DNA from: an uncultured Fretibacterium sp.
Lineage (GTDB): Bacteria; Synergistota; Synergistia; Synergistales; Aminobacteriaceae
Direction of reading: 5' to 3'
Length of the DNA: 12,732 nucleotides
Assembly (NCBI GenBank): GCA_937892105.1
Contig: CALAUZ010000387.1
Location: 1 to 12,732, forward strand
A program made the position numbers and the translations under genes. The notes below the pieces were generated by a model. The model did no database searches and was not told the DNA's origin. It was given only the letters and a program-made list of their open reading frames with translations. Within the stretch, counting starts at the first letter, position 1, and the number at the start of each line of letters is the position of its first letter. Positions 5,830 to 12,732 of the stretch are shown in pieces.

Positions 5830-8337
5830 TTAAATCATCGGCCCGCCCAACGTGTTCCATTTTACAAGCCGATCCATAATAAACATACCATCCCATGGTG
5901 ATTCAAAGTTGAGCATTTTACCGCAGTTAGGGAAACGTACAGCTCCATGTTCAGCGGCTTTTGTAGCAAAATCTGCGGCTTTAGAGCCTGTAGCGGCCAA
6001 GCCTATAGTTTGAATGTCATCTATAATAAAAGGCAAAACTTCATCAAGTGTATTCACAGGGTGAACGAACATGACTCTAGAATAAACAGGTGTGTTTAAT
6101 TCAGTGTTATCAGAGTAAAGTACCGTCCAAACTGACTCTGGATCGCCATAAACTTTACCCTTGAAGTCGTAAATTCCTCTTGTTGAATGAACTGCCGCAA
6201 ATTCTTCTGGTGTCATCTGCCCTTTAGGGATTTGAACGGCTGTCTTGGCCATGGCCTCACCGAGCATTCCAGCGAAATCGCTGGGAGTGATAAAGCTGTC
6301 CCCCTTCTCCACAAACACATTGTGTGCAGAAGCGCAGGCAGTCTGATCAAAGACGCTGGCATCAACTGCAATTTTTCTAGCCAGTTTCTTGGCCTTCCGT
6401 TCGTCAGACAGCTCTTCATTGCTCACTACGGAGAACGAAATTTTCGGACCAAGTATAATATCTACACAGTCATATTTTGACGGATAAGATGAAACAGCAT
6501 TAACAGACTCTGCTCCACCCCATGCGATACGAGCATCAGCCATCAAAGACATTTTCTGCCCAACAGCTTTGTTAGAATGATTGAAGGAAACCAGAGCAAC
6601 GCATTTCAATAAATCATCCCCGCTAACTGTGTATCCTCCTGTAGTTGTAAACGTCTCACTTTCAAATGCTCTAAGTAGCTCCTCAAAAACACCGTTATCC
6701 CTGCTTGAGATACGAAGCAGATTCACATTCTTTGCCATCAGGCTTTGTATTAGGACAAACATTCCTAAAACCTGAACATTACCTGCGAGCCAGTGGCAGA
6801 CTACCCCTCTTGATGTAGCTCTCATGGACTGCGTTCCATAATCATTAATGGCTAAGAACTTATCAGCGAAGTGCCGATTTTCTCGTAAACCTGTATTAGC
6901 GATCTGTGTTAAATGCTCACCTGAACACCAAGAGATTAAGAATTTCAATCCTTGTGCTTGCGAAACGGATAACCGTTCCTCGTTCCATTTATTAGCTACT
7001 TTTGAGATTAATCCTATTAAAGCATCAATCGGTTGTTTTCTTAACCATGATAATGTCCCTTTAAGATTCGTTGCTATTGATTGAAGCTTCTCTTCTGCTG
7101 TGTCGCCTATAACGGCTTCTCCCTTGTAGAAATAATTAAAAGAATTTGTAGTGGAGGTAGCGGAAGCCGTATTGTTATTTCCTGTCTCTGCAAACTTCAA
7201 TTTACTTGACAGAATATCCCCGCAACCACGTATTTCAGCTTTCTTGAGCCGCCCAAGAACCTTAAATCGTGTTCCGCCTCTGTGATATTCACAGTCTTCA
7301 TCGACAATCATTCCTATGTCGTCGGTTAGGACAATATTCCCTGGATATGAATGCGGAACAGGGGAGATAAACTCAAGTAATCCTTCTTGGCCTGCAGGGA
7401 GCGGCTCTTTCGTAATAACATCCCTGACGATAACTTCTGAATATAAAGGAACATGCTTACAGCCGCACGGACAGTCAGGGTAATTCAATCCCATCTGCTC
7501 TGTGAAGCCATAAACGTCTATAACATCAACAGGATTTATTCCAAAAACTTTAGCGGCCAAGTAGTTGAAATTCTCTTTACTGATTTTTTCATCTTCAAGC
7601 TTTTTCCAGCCACCAATGTGTATAATTTTAGAGCCAGTCGGAAGATTGAAGGAGATTTCACGCTCACTAAGCGGCCTTAGTACTTCAGAATAGAGAATAT
7701 ATGTAAAACCGAAGACTACAGCTCCTTGCTTGTTAAGCTTCGCTATAAAGTCTTTAATCCCATCAACATCAAAGTAGTAACGTCGGCTGGTATCATCAAC
7801 TTTCAGGAAATATCCGGCTTCAGATGCAAAATTCAAATAACCGCTAACAGCAGCATATCTTGCTCCAAGAATTTCTCTAAAGCCTGAAGCTGGATCAACA
7901 TCCATGATGAGAAAAGGCTTTCGTTCATTACCGATATAATCTCCAATAACTTTCACCATCGTCTTTGCCTGACGCTTAGATGTTACAGCATCAAGCGGAA
8001 CACTGCTCGGACTCCCCGATGTCGCCGAAGATTGAAGAGTTAATTTTATGTTATCCTTCGGTACACTGTTGAGCTTTCGGCCAAGTTCTTTGAAAACACT
8101 GACTTGGACAGGCGGGATTTCAGCAAGAGTACCTGTAAAACTATGCGGATCAAAGCTTTTATTCTCACAAAAACTGTGATATAGCGGATTATTATCATAA
8201 TGAAAGCAAAGCTCTTCCATTAAGGCGGGATAAAACAGCGAGTCCTTTGTAGTCATTCCTTCTTCATTGCTGCCGGGATCGCTATTAATATTGTTGAACG
8301 GCGGCTTTTTAACCAGTTTATCAGTAAGAAATTCCAT
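5830..8337 (-). CDS. LuxE-LuxC fusion: acyl-protein synthetase joined to acyl (fatty acid) reductase
   Basis: This 835-residue fusion combines two subunits that are separate in the lux fatty-acid reductase complex. The N-terminal LuxE-like part (about 1-378) has SSATSGSPSSVPLD (103-116) for ATP/AMP binding, HIGGWKKLE (240-248), DVYGFTEQMGL (274-284), a Cys cluster CPCGC (289-293) and RGC with Cys372, matching the acyl-accepting Cys near the LuxE C-terminus. A Ser/Thr/Asn-rich linker (about 383-400) follows. The LuxC-like part (about 415-835) has HWLAGNVQVLGM (515-526) and AWGGAESV (605-612) in the NADP(H) region, and FDQTACASAH (663-672) with the probable thioester Cys668. It should therefore take an acid or acyl group, hold it as a thioester and reduce it to an aldehyde. 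ATG 8337 overlaps the upstream stop by one base (TAATG) with GGAGGA at 8348-8343. The acyl substrate is unknown; light production is not implied because no luciferase is present. Confidence 0.92.
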   Translation of the reverse strand: MEFLTDKLVKKPPFNNINSDPGSNEEGMTTKDSLFYPALMEELCFHYDNNPLYHSFCENKSFDPHSFTGTLAEIPPVQVSVFKELGRKLNSVPKDNIKLTLQSSATSGSPSSVPLDAVTSKRQAKTMVKVIGDYIGNERKPFLIMDVDPASGFREILGARYAAVSGYLNFASEAGYFLKVDDTSRRYYFDVDGIKDFIAKLNKQGAVVFGFTYILYSEVLRPLSEREISFNLPTGSKIIHIGGWKKLEDEKISKENFNYLAAKVFGINPVDVIDVYGFTEQMGLNYPDCPCGCKHVPLYSEVIVRDVITKEPLPAGQEGLLEFISPVPHSYPGNIVLTDDIGMIVDEDCEYHRGGTRFKVLGRLKKAEIRGCGDILSSKLKFAETGNNNTASATSTTNSFNYFYKGEAVIGDTAEEKLQSIATNLKGTLSWLRKQPIDALIGLISKVANKWNEERLSVSQAQGLKFLISWCSGEHLTQIANTGLRENRHFADKFLAINDYGTQSMRATSRGVVCHWLAGNVQVLGMFVLIQSLMAKNVNLLRISSRDNGVFEELLRAFESETFTTTGGYTVSGDDLLKCVALVSFNHSNKAVGQKMSLMADARIAWGGAESVNAVSSYPSKYDCVDIILGPKISFSVVSNEELSDERKAKKLARKIAVDASVFDQTACASAHNVFVEKGDSFITPSDFAGMLGEAMAKTAVQIPKGQMTPEEFAAVHSTRGIYDFKGKVYGDPESVWTVLYSDNTELNTPVYSRVMFVHPVNTLDEVLPFIIDDIQTIGLAATGSKAADFATKAAEHGAVRFPNCGKMLNFESPWDGMFIMDRLVKWNTLGGPMI

Positions 8338-9473
8338 TAAAGTCCTCCGATCAATTCTAGTATATATTTGTCAGTTATTTCCACAGGATTCCCTCTGCCG
8401 CCTCGGTCAACCTTCACGTTATTCAAGAAGTTTGCGTCGCTAACTTTATAGATTAGAAATTTCTCCATGTCTTCTCTGCGTTCTGACGTAATTGCCTGTT
8501 CCGACATTTGTTCAAGGAAAGCGACTAAATCGGATATACTCTTAAAGCCGGAATTAACGGCCAAAACATTATATTTCACCGATGTAGCCTCATCTCTCGC
8601 ATTCATTTTAATAACGGCGGGGAGGAATAATGCTACTGCTTCACTGTGTGAATAAGCAGTCATTTGATGCGCCACAGCATGAGCCGCTCCAACGATGCAG
8701 TGATTTTGAACTATCCCGCCAAGATGCCCTGCGTATTGAAGACGCTGATAGTTAATTTCTGCACCGTTCATGAGAAACGTTCCTAACTCATCATGAAGTA
8801 AATGGAGTCCTTCTTCAGCCTTCATCTCGATCATAGAGTTATGCATTTTCGAGACGTAACCCTCAATCAAATGAGCCGCCGCATCCATAGCCGAGGCCAA
8901 GAGCAAGTGGGCAGGCGTATTCGCTAAATACGTCTCATCGTAAACTATAACTTCCGGCTGTAGCTCGTGTAATACGACCATTTCTTTTCTGGGCACAGTT
9001 TCACTGTGTTTATCTATATACACAGCGGCAGAGGAGACTTCAGCTCCCGATCCTATTGTTGTTGGAATGGCTATAAAGTGCGTCTTTAAGAGACTTCCGT
9101 TTAGCTTCGAGCTACTACTCGGATCAAAACTTGGAAATTCATAAAGCAGTCTGCACAGCTTCGCTCCATCAATTACAGAGCCTCCGCCGATAGCAAGTAT
9201 CGTATCAGGCGAAAATGCTTCTAAATCATTCAGCGTCCCCCCGAGACTCTCCAAATCAGGCTCTCCCGCCCAACTACGAGGAAAAAATTGAATATCCTTC
9301 TTGCTGAATGTAGAACGAAACAGAGTCTGTTCCTCCTCTGATAGTGCTCGGCCATGAATAACAGCAATTTTGACGGCTGGGAGATTATACAGTCCTCTGA
9401 CAGCTTTGTTCCCTGTGAGAAGAACTGGTGTTCTCAACACAAATTCATTATAAATTCCTTGTGGCTGCCACAT
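8337..9473 (-). CDS. Iron-type (group III) alcohol dehydrogenase
   Basis: This 378-residue NAD(P)-dependent metal alcohol dehydrogenase interconverts aldehydes and alcohols in the cytoplasm. The coenzyme motif GGGSVIDGAK is at residues 96-105, followed by IPTTIGSGAEVS (136-147). The likely metal ligands are Asp197 and His201 (AMDAAAHLIEG), His265 (GAAHAVAH) and His276 (YSHSEA), matching the Asp-His-His-His set of FucO-type enzymes, although the usual HG after the last ligand is HS here. ATG 9473 is 4 bases past the upstream ligase stop and the gene overlaps the LuxE-LuxC fusion by one base, so the two products are probably made together. The obvious role is to reduce the aldehyde released by the LuxC domain to an alcohol, or to run the reverse reaction. 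Other polyol or hydroxy-acid substrates are possible. Confidence 0.92.
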   Translation of the reverse strand: MWQPQGIYNEFVLRTPVLLTGNKAVRGLYNLPAVKIAVIHGRALSEEEQTLFRSTFSKKDIQFFPRSWAGEPDLESLGGTLNDLEAFSPDTILAIGGGSVIDGAKLCRLLYEFPSFDPSSSSKLNGSLLKTHFIAIPTTIGSGAEVSSAAVYIDKHSETVPRKEMVVLHELQPEVIVYDETYLANTPAHLLLASAMDAAAHLIEGYVSKMHNSMIEMKAEEGLHLLHDELGTFLMNGAEINYQRLQYAGHLGGIVQNHCIVGAAHAVAHQMTAYSHSEAVALFLPAVIKMNARDEATSVKYNVLAVNSGFKSISDLVAFLEQMSEQAITSERREDMEKFLIYKVSDANFLNNVKVDRGGRGNPVEITDKYILELIGGL

Positions 9474-9477
9474 TGGC

Positions 9478-10959
9478 CTACCTCGCAGTATTAGTTACCG
9501 TCGTAGCTGTCTTCAATGATAAACGCTGAACTTTGCCGGATGAAGTCTTAGGAATCGCATCTATAACTTCGTATGCTACAGGGTGCTTATAACCTTCGAG
9601 TTTGTCTCCGATTAGCTTATCGATCTCTGCGTGCGTAACTCTGTAGGGCTCATCTGTAACTATGAAAGCCTTCACAACTTCGCCTAAAACGCCCTCTGGA
9701 TCAGGAACGGAAATGCACGCAGAGTCTTTTACAAACTCGAAAGACATCAGGACTTCTTCAACTTCTAACGGGCTGACTTTCTTACCGCCTACGTTGATGA
9801 TTTCCTTTTTCCTGCTCTTGAGAGTTATGTAGCCATTTTCGTCCCTAACTCCCCAGTCCCCAGTGCGGAAACTGTTATTCCAGAAATAATCTTCACGTGG
9901 CAGACTAAGATAGCCTTTTGTAACGGCATCGCCCGAGACGCAAATTTCACCCTCTGTTCCGTCCGAAACCTCCTGTCCTTGTTCATCTCTGATTGTTATA
10001 TTCATGTTAGGCGACTGCTTACCAATCGTAGTTAAGCAATCCTTACACTCATGAAATTCCATAAAAGCACTACGAGAAGCTTCGGTCAATCCGTAATGCA
10101 TACAGATGCGAGTTGACGGCAATGCCTCTATCAGAGCTGTTTTCTCTTCAATCGGCATAGGAGCTGAACCGATTTCAACATAGTTCAACTGATCCTTGAA
10201 GTCTCCTATTTTCATACCAGAGAGTCGTTTCAATAATGCCCAGCTTGCCGGAACCATGCCGAAACCTGTAACTCTATATTCTTCCATGAAGCGGAAGAAT
10301 CTCTTTGCATTGGCAAAACTTCCCAGCATGACTATAGTCTGACCGTTCGACAGGGCGCAACGCATTCTGCCAATACCGAAGGAATGAGAGATTGGCAAGG
10401 CAATCATCTCAATATCGGCGGTTTCATTCCTTATAAATGTGTTTATATTTCTCGCAGCGGCGGCAATATTCCTATGGGTAAGCTGTACTCCCTTCGGTTC
10501 TCCCGTTGTTCCAGTTGTGAACATAATATCGGCCATGTCATCTAATTCGATGGCTAAGTTCTCTGTTAGTCCATCTGTATCTGCAAAACCGGAGAATTTT
10601 GATAGATTTACTGTTTTCCCTCCTGTCTCATCGCCAAAGCCAACAATAAGGGCTGGCTTCACTCTCTCCTTGATGAGACTGTATCTCTTCTGATTCGTAT
10701 CTGGCGCAATTGGAAGAGTAACAACTCCTATCGCGTGACAAGCCAAATAGAGTGCTACAAATTCTATTTGCTTGTCTGCTGCGATAACTATCCTATCCCC
10801 CTTCTTCAGCTTATAATCTTCCTGAAGTACGACCGTCGCAAATGAAATACTGTCAGCCAGTTCTCCAAATGTTAGAGATTTCTTACCATCAGTAAGAGCG
10901 ACTTTATCCGATTGCGTTCGTCCGTAAGTCAGAACGTGTTCGACAATAGACTTCATCAT
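9478..10959 (-). CDS. AMP-forming acyl/amino-acid ligase (ANL superfamily)
   Basis: This 493-residue adenylate-forming enzyme activates a carboxylic acid with ATP and loads it onto a thiol, here probably the carrier protein next door. ANL core motifs are present: TTGTTGEPKGVQLTH (148-162, P-loop), HYGLTEA (288-294), RTGDWG (365-370), SRKKEIINVGGKKVSP (382-397, hinge) and PKTSSGKVQR (470-479) with catalytic Lys476. The length fits free-standing acyl-CoA or acyl-ACP ligases and NRPS-like stand-alone A domains. The start is ATG 10959, with a second ATG directly after it, overlapping the carrier-protein stop by 4 bases (ATGA). No strong ribosome site is visible, so coupled translation is likely. 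I cannot read the substrate; a short hydroxy or fatty acid or an amino acid would all fit. Confidence 0.92.
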   Translation of the reverse strand: MMKSIVEHVLTYGRTQSDKVALTDGKKSLTFGELADSISFATVVLQEDYKLKKGDRIVIAADKQIEFVALYLACHAIGVVTLPIAPDTNQKRYSLIKERVKPALIVGFGDETGGKTVNLSKFSGFADTDGLTENLAIELDDMADIMFTTGTTGEPKGVQLTHRNIAAAARNINTFIRNETADIEMIALPISHSFGIGRMRCALSNGQTIVMLGSFANAKRFFRFMEEYRVTGFGMVPASWALLKRLSGMKIGDFKDQLNYVEIGSAPMPIEEKTALIEALPSTRICMHYGLTEASRSAFMEFHECKDCLTTIGKQSPNMNITIRDEQGQEVSDGTEGEICVSGDAVTKGYLSLPREDYFWNNSFRTGDWGVRDENGYITLKSRKKEIINVGGKKVSPLEVEEVLMSFEFVKDSACISVPDPEGVLGEVVKAFIVTDEPYRVTHAEIDKLIGDKLEGYKHPVAYEVIDAIPKTSSGKVQRLSLKTATTVTNTAR

Positions 10960-11180
10960 TGCTGAACACGTGCCTCTGTAGTAGCAATAATGTCTCCAAC
11001 GTCTTCCAAGTCAAGCATAATATCCGGTGTGAAACGGATGTTGAAGTTTTGTTCAATCGCTGCTATAACTTGCAAATGACGTATTGAATCCCACGAAGGA
11101 AGATCACCGATTGCTGTATCGTTACTTATTTCATCAACTGATACTTCCAATACGCCTGCAATGATATTCTTAATTTGCAA
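10956..11180 (-). CDS. Acyl carrier protein, 5' end at or next to the chimeric junction
   Basis: This 74-residue protein is a small phosphopantetheine carrier. LPSWDSIRHLQV contains the attachment Ser32 (DSI in place of the commoner DSL), followed by the acidic helix region IEQNFNIRFTPDIMLDLEDVGDII. The expected four-helix length is essentially complete. The first possible start codon in frame is TTG 11180, and an in-frame TAA lies only three codons further upstream. The DNA becomes very AT-rich at that point, so the native start may be one to a few codons upstream on DNA replaced at the junction. A real TTG start with a weak AAGAG upstream is the alternative, since TTG is used elsewhere in the operon. 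It overlaps the ligase gene by 4 bases and should carry the acid that the ligase activates to the LuxE-LuxC reductase or to a sugar acyltransferase. Confidence 0.88.
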   Translation of the reverse strand: MQIKNIIAGVLEVSVDEISNDTAIGDLPSWDSIRHLQVIAAIEQNFNIRFTPDIMLDLEDVGDIIATTEARVQQ

Positions 11181-12637
11181 TTCAATCTCTTAATAAAAAT
11201 TGAAAACTGTGTAAATATTTTAATATTTAAGATATTTAATTCATGGACTACATCTTTAACTTCACAACAGCATAAGTTTTTTTTATTTTTTCCTGGTAAA
11301 TAATGCTTAAAACTATTTTTATAATTGCAACAAGATTTTTTTAGATGCTTACAGAAATCGACTTGATTGCAATCACATTTGTATCTCAAATGAAAAAAGT
11401 GTGGTATACGATAATGCTCTTTTTGATTTTGCTTTTCATCCTCATTATATAATTCATTGGATAAATTAGATTTTAATTTACAACTATTTAAATGTGAATG
11501 GAAGCAACAACAAGATTGGTAATTATTACTCTCATTTTTAGAAATATATAAAGATTTAGCAATATTAAAAGATTCTTCAATTGATTTATCTAATTCTATT
11601 ATGTTTTTATAAAAATACTCATTTATTTCAGCAATAAACGGTGCATTTGCATAAATAGTATGTTGAACTATTATATTTTTAAAAGGATATTTCTTCATCA
11701 TTTCAAAAACATCTTGAGCTAAAGGAGTTGAAATAAATAAACTAATGTCTTTTAATAGTTCTTTACCTCCTTTAGCTTCAATTAATAATTTTATCATTTT
11801 TTTAAAACTTTCTTCATTTATTCTTTCCACTTCACATTTATCATTTTCAAATAGTAAATAAGGAGAAAAAATTTCAGTTTCATTTATTAAATTTTCATTC
11901 ATTTCATTTTTACTAATATTAGATAGATATGTACTTTTACATATTAAATGTAAAATTTTAGGTCTAAGTAAAATTGCATCATTAAAATTTTTAAGAGTTA
12001 ACGGTAAAAATTTTGCAAAAATTTGCTTATTGCAATCTAAAATAAATTTATGTATTGAATATGTTACAAAGTTAAAATCATTCATAGTTTTTAATTCTTT
12101 TATATTTCCATCATACTTTTCCACAAGAGGGTTTCCAGTTAATACTATTATATCTATTAAATCCATTTCAGAGTTAGTGAAATTATCATTTGTTGTTTCA
12201 CTTTCTGGCGCTTCAGAAATTGATAATGAACTATTTGATTTGATATAGGGAATACTCAAAGTAGATGATTCTTCTTTATTTTTATTATTTTTTTCAATTT
12301 CTCTATTTACTATTTCATCAATTTTTTTATCAATTATTTTCATTTTTCCTATTAATTCTTTTATTTTTCGGTTTTGACTTTCATTTTTGACTTTATTTTT
12401 TGTTTCAATTAATAATTGGAGAACTTTTGTCTTATTTAATTTTATTTTTTCATAATCATTTACTAATTCCCAAGCATTAAAATCTTCATTAAGATATTTA
12501 ACAAATTCAACTTCATTTTTTTGAATTTCTCTTTTTTGAAGTATAAATAAAATATCATCAATACCAATATAATCCTTTTCTTTTTCTATATAATTAAAAG
12601 ATTGATTACCTTCTAGAATAAAATTAATTGTTGCCAT
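11126..12637 (-). CDS. Eukaryote-like (protist) protein with a degenerate CHAT-fold domain, 3' end lost at the junction
   Basis: This open frame encodes 503 residues, of which roughly the first 484 are probably native and the last 19 or so are read from the bacterial carrier-protein DNA. It is rich in Asn, Lys and Ile. Regions are an N-terminal segment (1-60), a charged, probably coiled-coil stretch (62-123), a Ser-rich loop (124-150) and a CHAT-like core. The core shows DIIVLTGNP (162-170), KILHLICKS (227-235), DISLFISTPLAQ (297-308) and a helix FIAEINEYFYKN...SIEESFNIAK (334-361). After it come Cys/His-rich blocks at 376-386, 421-437 and 456-458. CHAT peptidases have a His in the second block (CHG) and a Cys in the third; here they are Lys234 and Ser/Thr303-304, so peptidase activity is unlikely. 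Glutamine is encoded without TAA/TAG over the whole frame. A ciliate or other AT-rich protist source is my inference from style, not a database match. Confidence 0.55.
   Translation of the reverse strand: MATINFILEGNQSFNYIEKEKDYIGIDDILFILQKREIQKNEVEFVKYLNEDFNAWELVNDYEKIKLNKTKVLQLLIETKNKVKNESQNRKIKELIGKMKIIDKKIDEIVNREIEKNNKNKEESSTLSIPYIKSNSSLSISEAPESETTNDNFTNSEMDLIDIIVLTGNPLVEKYDGNIKELKTMNDFNFVTYSIHKFILDCNKQIFAKFLPLTLKNFNDAILLRPKILHLICKSTYLSNISKNEMNENLINETEIFSPYLLFENDKCEVERINEESFKKMIKLLIEAKGGKELLKDISLFISTPLAQDVFEMMKKYPFKNIIVQHTIYANAPFIAEINEYFYKNIIELDKSIEESFNIAKSLYISKNESNNYQSCCCFHSHLNSCKLKSNLSNELYNEDEKQNQKEHYRIPHFFHLRYKCDCNQVDFCKHLKKSCCNYKNSFKHYLPGKNKKNLCCCEVKDVVHELNILNIKIFTQFSIFIKRLNCKLRISLQAYWKYQLMK
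11185..11200. other. Probable chimeric junction between bacterial and AT-rich eukaryote-like DNA
   Basis: Left of this point the DNA is a moderate-GC bacterial operon. Right of it the sequence is dominated by A and T, including its coding region. The protist-like open frame (minus strand from 12637) runs through the point and only ends at 11126, inside the carrier-protein gene in another frame, which is what a random join produces. The position is estimated from composition and from the loss of carrier-protein coding sense, and could be off by about 10-20 bases. Confidence 0.75.
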
Positions 12638-12732
12638 CTTTTAATAATTAATATAGCATTTAATTGAATTTTTAATTAAAAATGATAATATAAAATAGAA
12701 TTTTTTTATGATTTGAAAGATAATTGGGGATT
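12638..12732. other. AT-rich flank upstream of the CHAT-like gene
   Basis: These 95 bases are almost entirely A and T, with no bacterial ribosome site before ATG 12637 (AAAAG directly precedes it). This fits a short protist intergenic or 5' untranslated region. I see no gene here. Confidence 0.5.

Noticed and set aside
5830..8337. Bioluminescence (lux) operon
   Set aside because: No luxA/luxB luciferase or luxD is present. The LuxE and LuxC families also occur outside light production.
9237..9242. 6-C run (6 G on the coding strand) in the alcohol dehydrogenase as another frame-shifting tract
   Set aside because: The reading frame and the family motifs continue normally across it.
218..10693. 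Many 60-117 residue open frames on the plus strand, and two short minus-strand ones (218-421, 6213-6419), within 218-10693
   Set aside because: All lie inside well-supported genes in other frames, lack ribosome sites and show no recognisable domain.
12030..12248. 72-residue plus-strand open frame in the AT-rich segment
   Set aside because: It is antisense to the CHAT-like gene and has no supporting signal.
11126..12637. Bacterial antiphage CHAT protease system next to the glycan operon
   Set aside because: Codon and base composition are unlike the operon, no bacterial ribosome site or partner gene is visible, the catalytic His/Cys are absent and the frame ends through a join. A protist origin fits better.
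1..12732. CRISPR arrays, tRNA or rRNA genes, insertion sequences
   Set aside because: No regularly spaced direct repeats, tRNA-like cloverleaf, rRNA segments or transposase motifs were seen by eye.

Overview
The window is most likely two unrelated pieces of DNA joined near position 11190. Positions 1 to about 11190 are bacterial: moderate GC, compact, every gene on the minus strand, short gaps or 1-4 base overlaps, clear Shine-Dalgarno sequences (AGGAGG, AAAGGAG) and several TTG starts. I cannot name the species; a gut or rumen anaerobe is a guess. Positions from about 11190 to 12732 are extremely AT-rich and encode the start of a protein that looks like a protist (possibly ciliate) CHAT-fold protein. 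The base composition changes within a few bases, immediately upstream of the first bacterial codon, so a chimeric contig is the simplest explanation.

The bacterial operon reads right to left. First comes an acyl module: acyl carrier protein (11180-10956), AMP-forming acyl/amino-acid ligase (10959-9478), iron-type alcohol dehydrogenase (9473-8337), and an 835-residue fusion of LuxE-like acyl-protein synthetase with LuxC-like acyl reductase (8337-5830). Second comes a nonulosonic-acid (sialic/legionaminic-type) module: NeuB/LegI synthase (5808-4816), a NeuC/LegG-type hydrolysing 2-epimerase (4788-3562), a formyltransferase-family protein (3551-2646), a PIG-L/LmbE-type de-N-acetylase (2649-2020, apparently frameshifted near its end), a second NeuC/LegG paralogue (1877 or 1862 to 717) and a NeuA/LegF-type CMP-sugar synthetase (707 to the left edge).

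Together these suggest synthesis and activation of a modified nine-carbon acidic sugar for flagellin, capsule or LPS. The unusual parts are the de-N-acetylase/formyltransferase pair, which could exchange an N-acetyl for an N-formyl group, and the carrier-protein-based acid activation and reduction module in front of neuB, which could make an aldehyde or alcohol building block. The earlier sugar steps (dehydratase, aminotransferase, acetyltransferase), a glycosyltransferase and the operon promoter are not in the window.

Two G-tracts deserve attention: 7 G in the de-N-acetylase, where the reading frame breaks, and 13 G at the left edge, where the contig stops. They may be sequencing or assembly faults, or phase-variable repeats.
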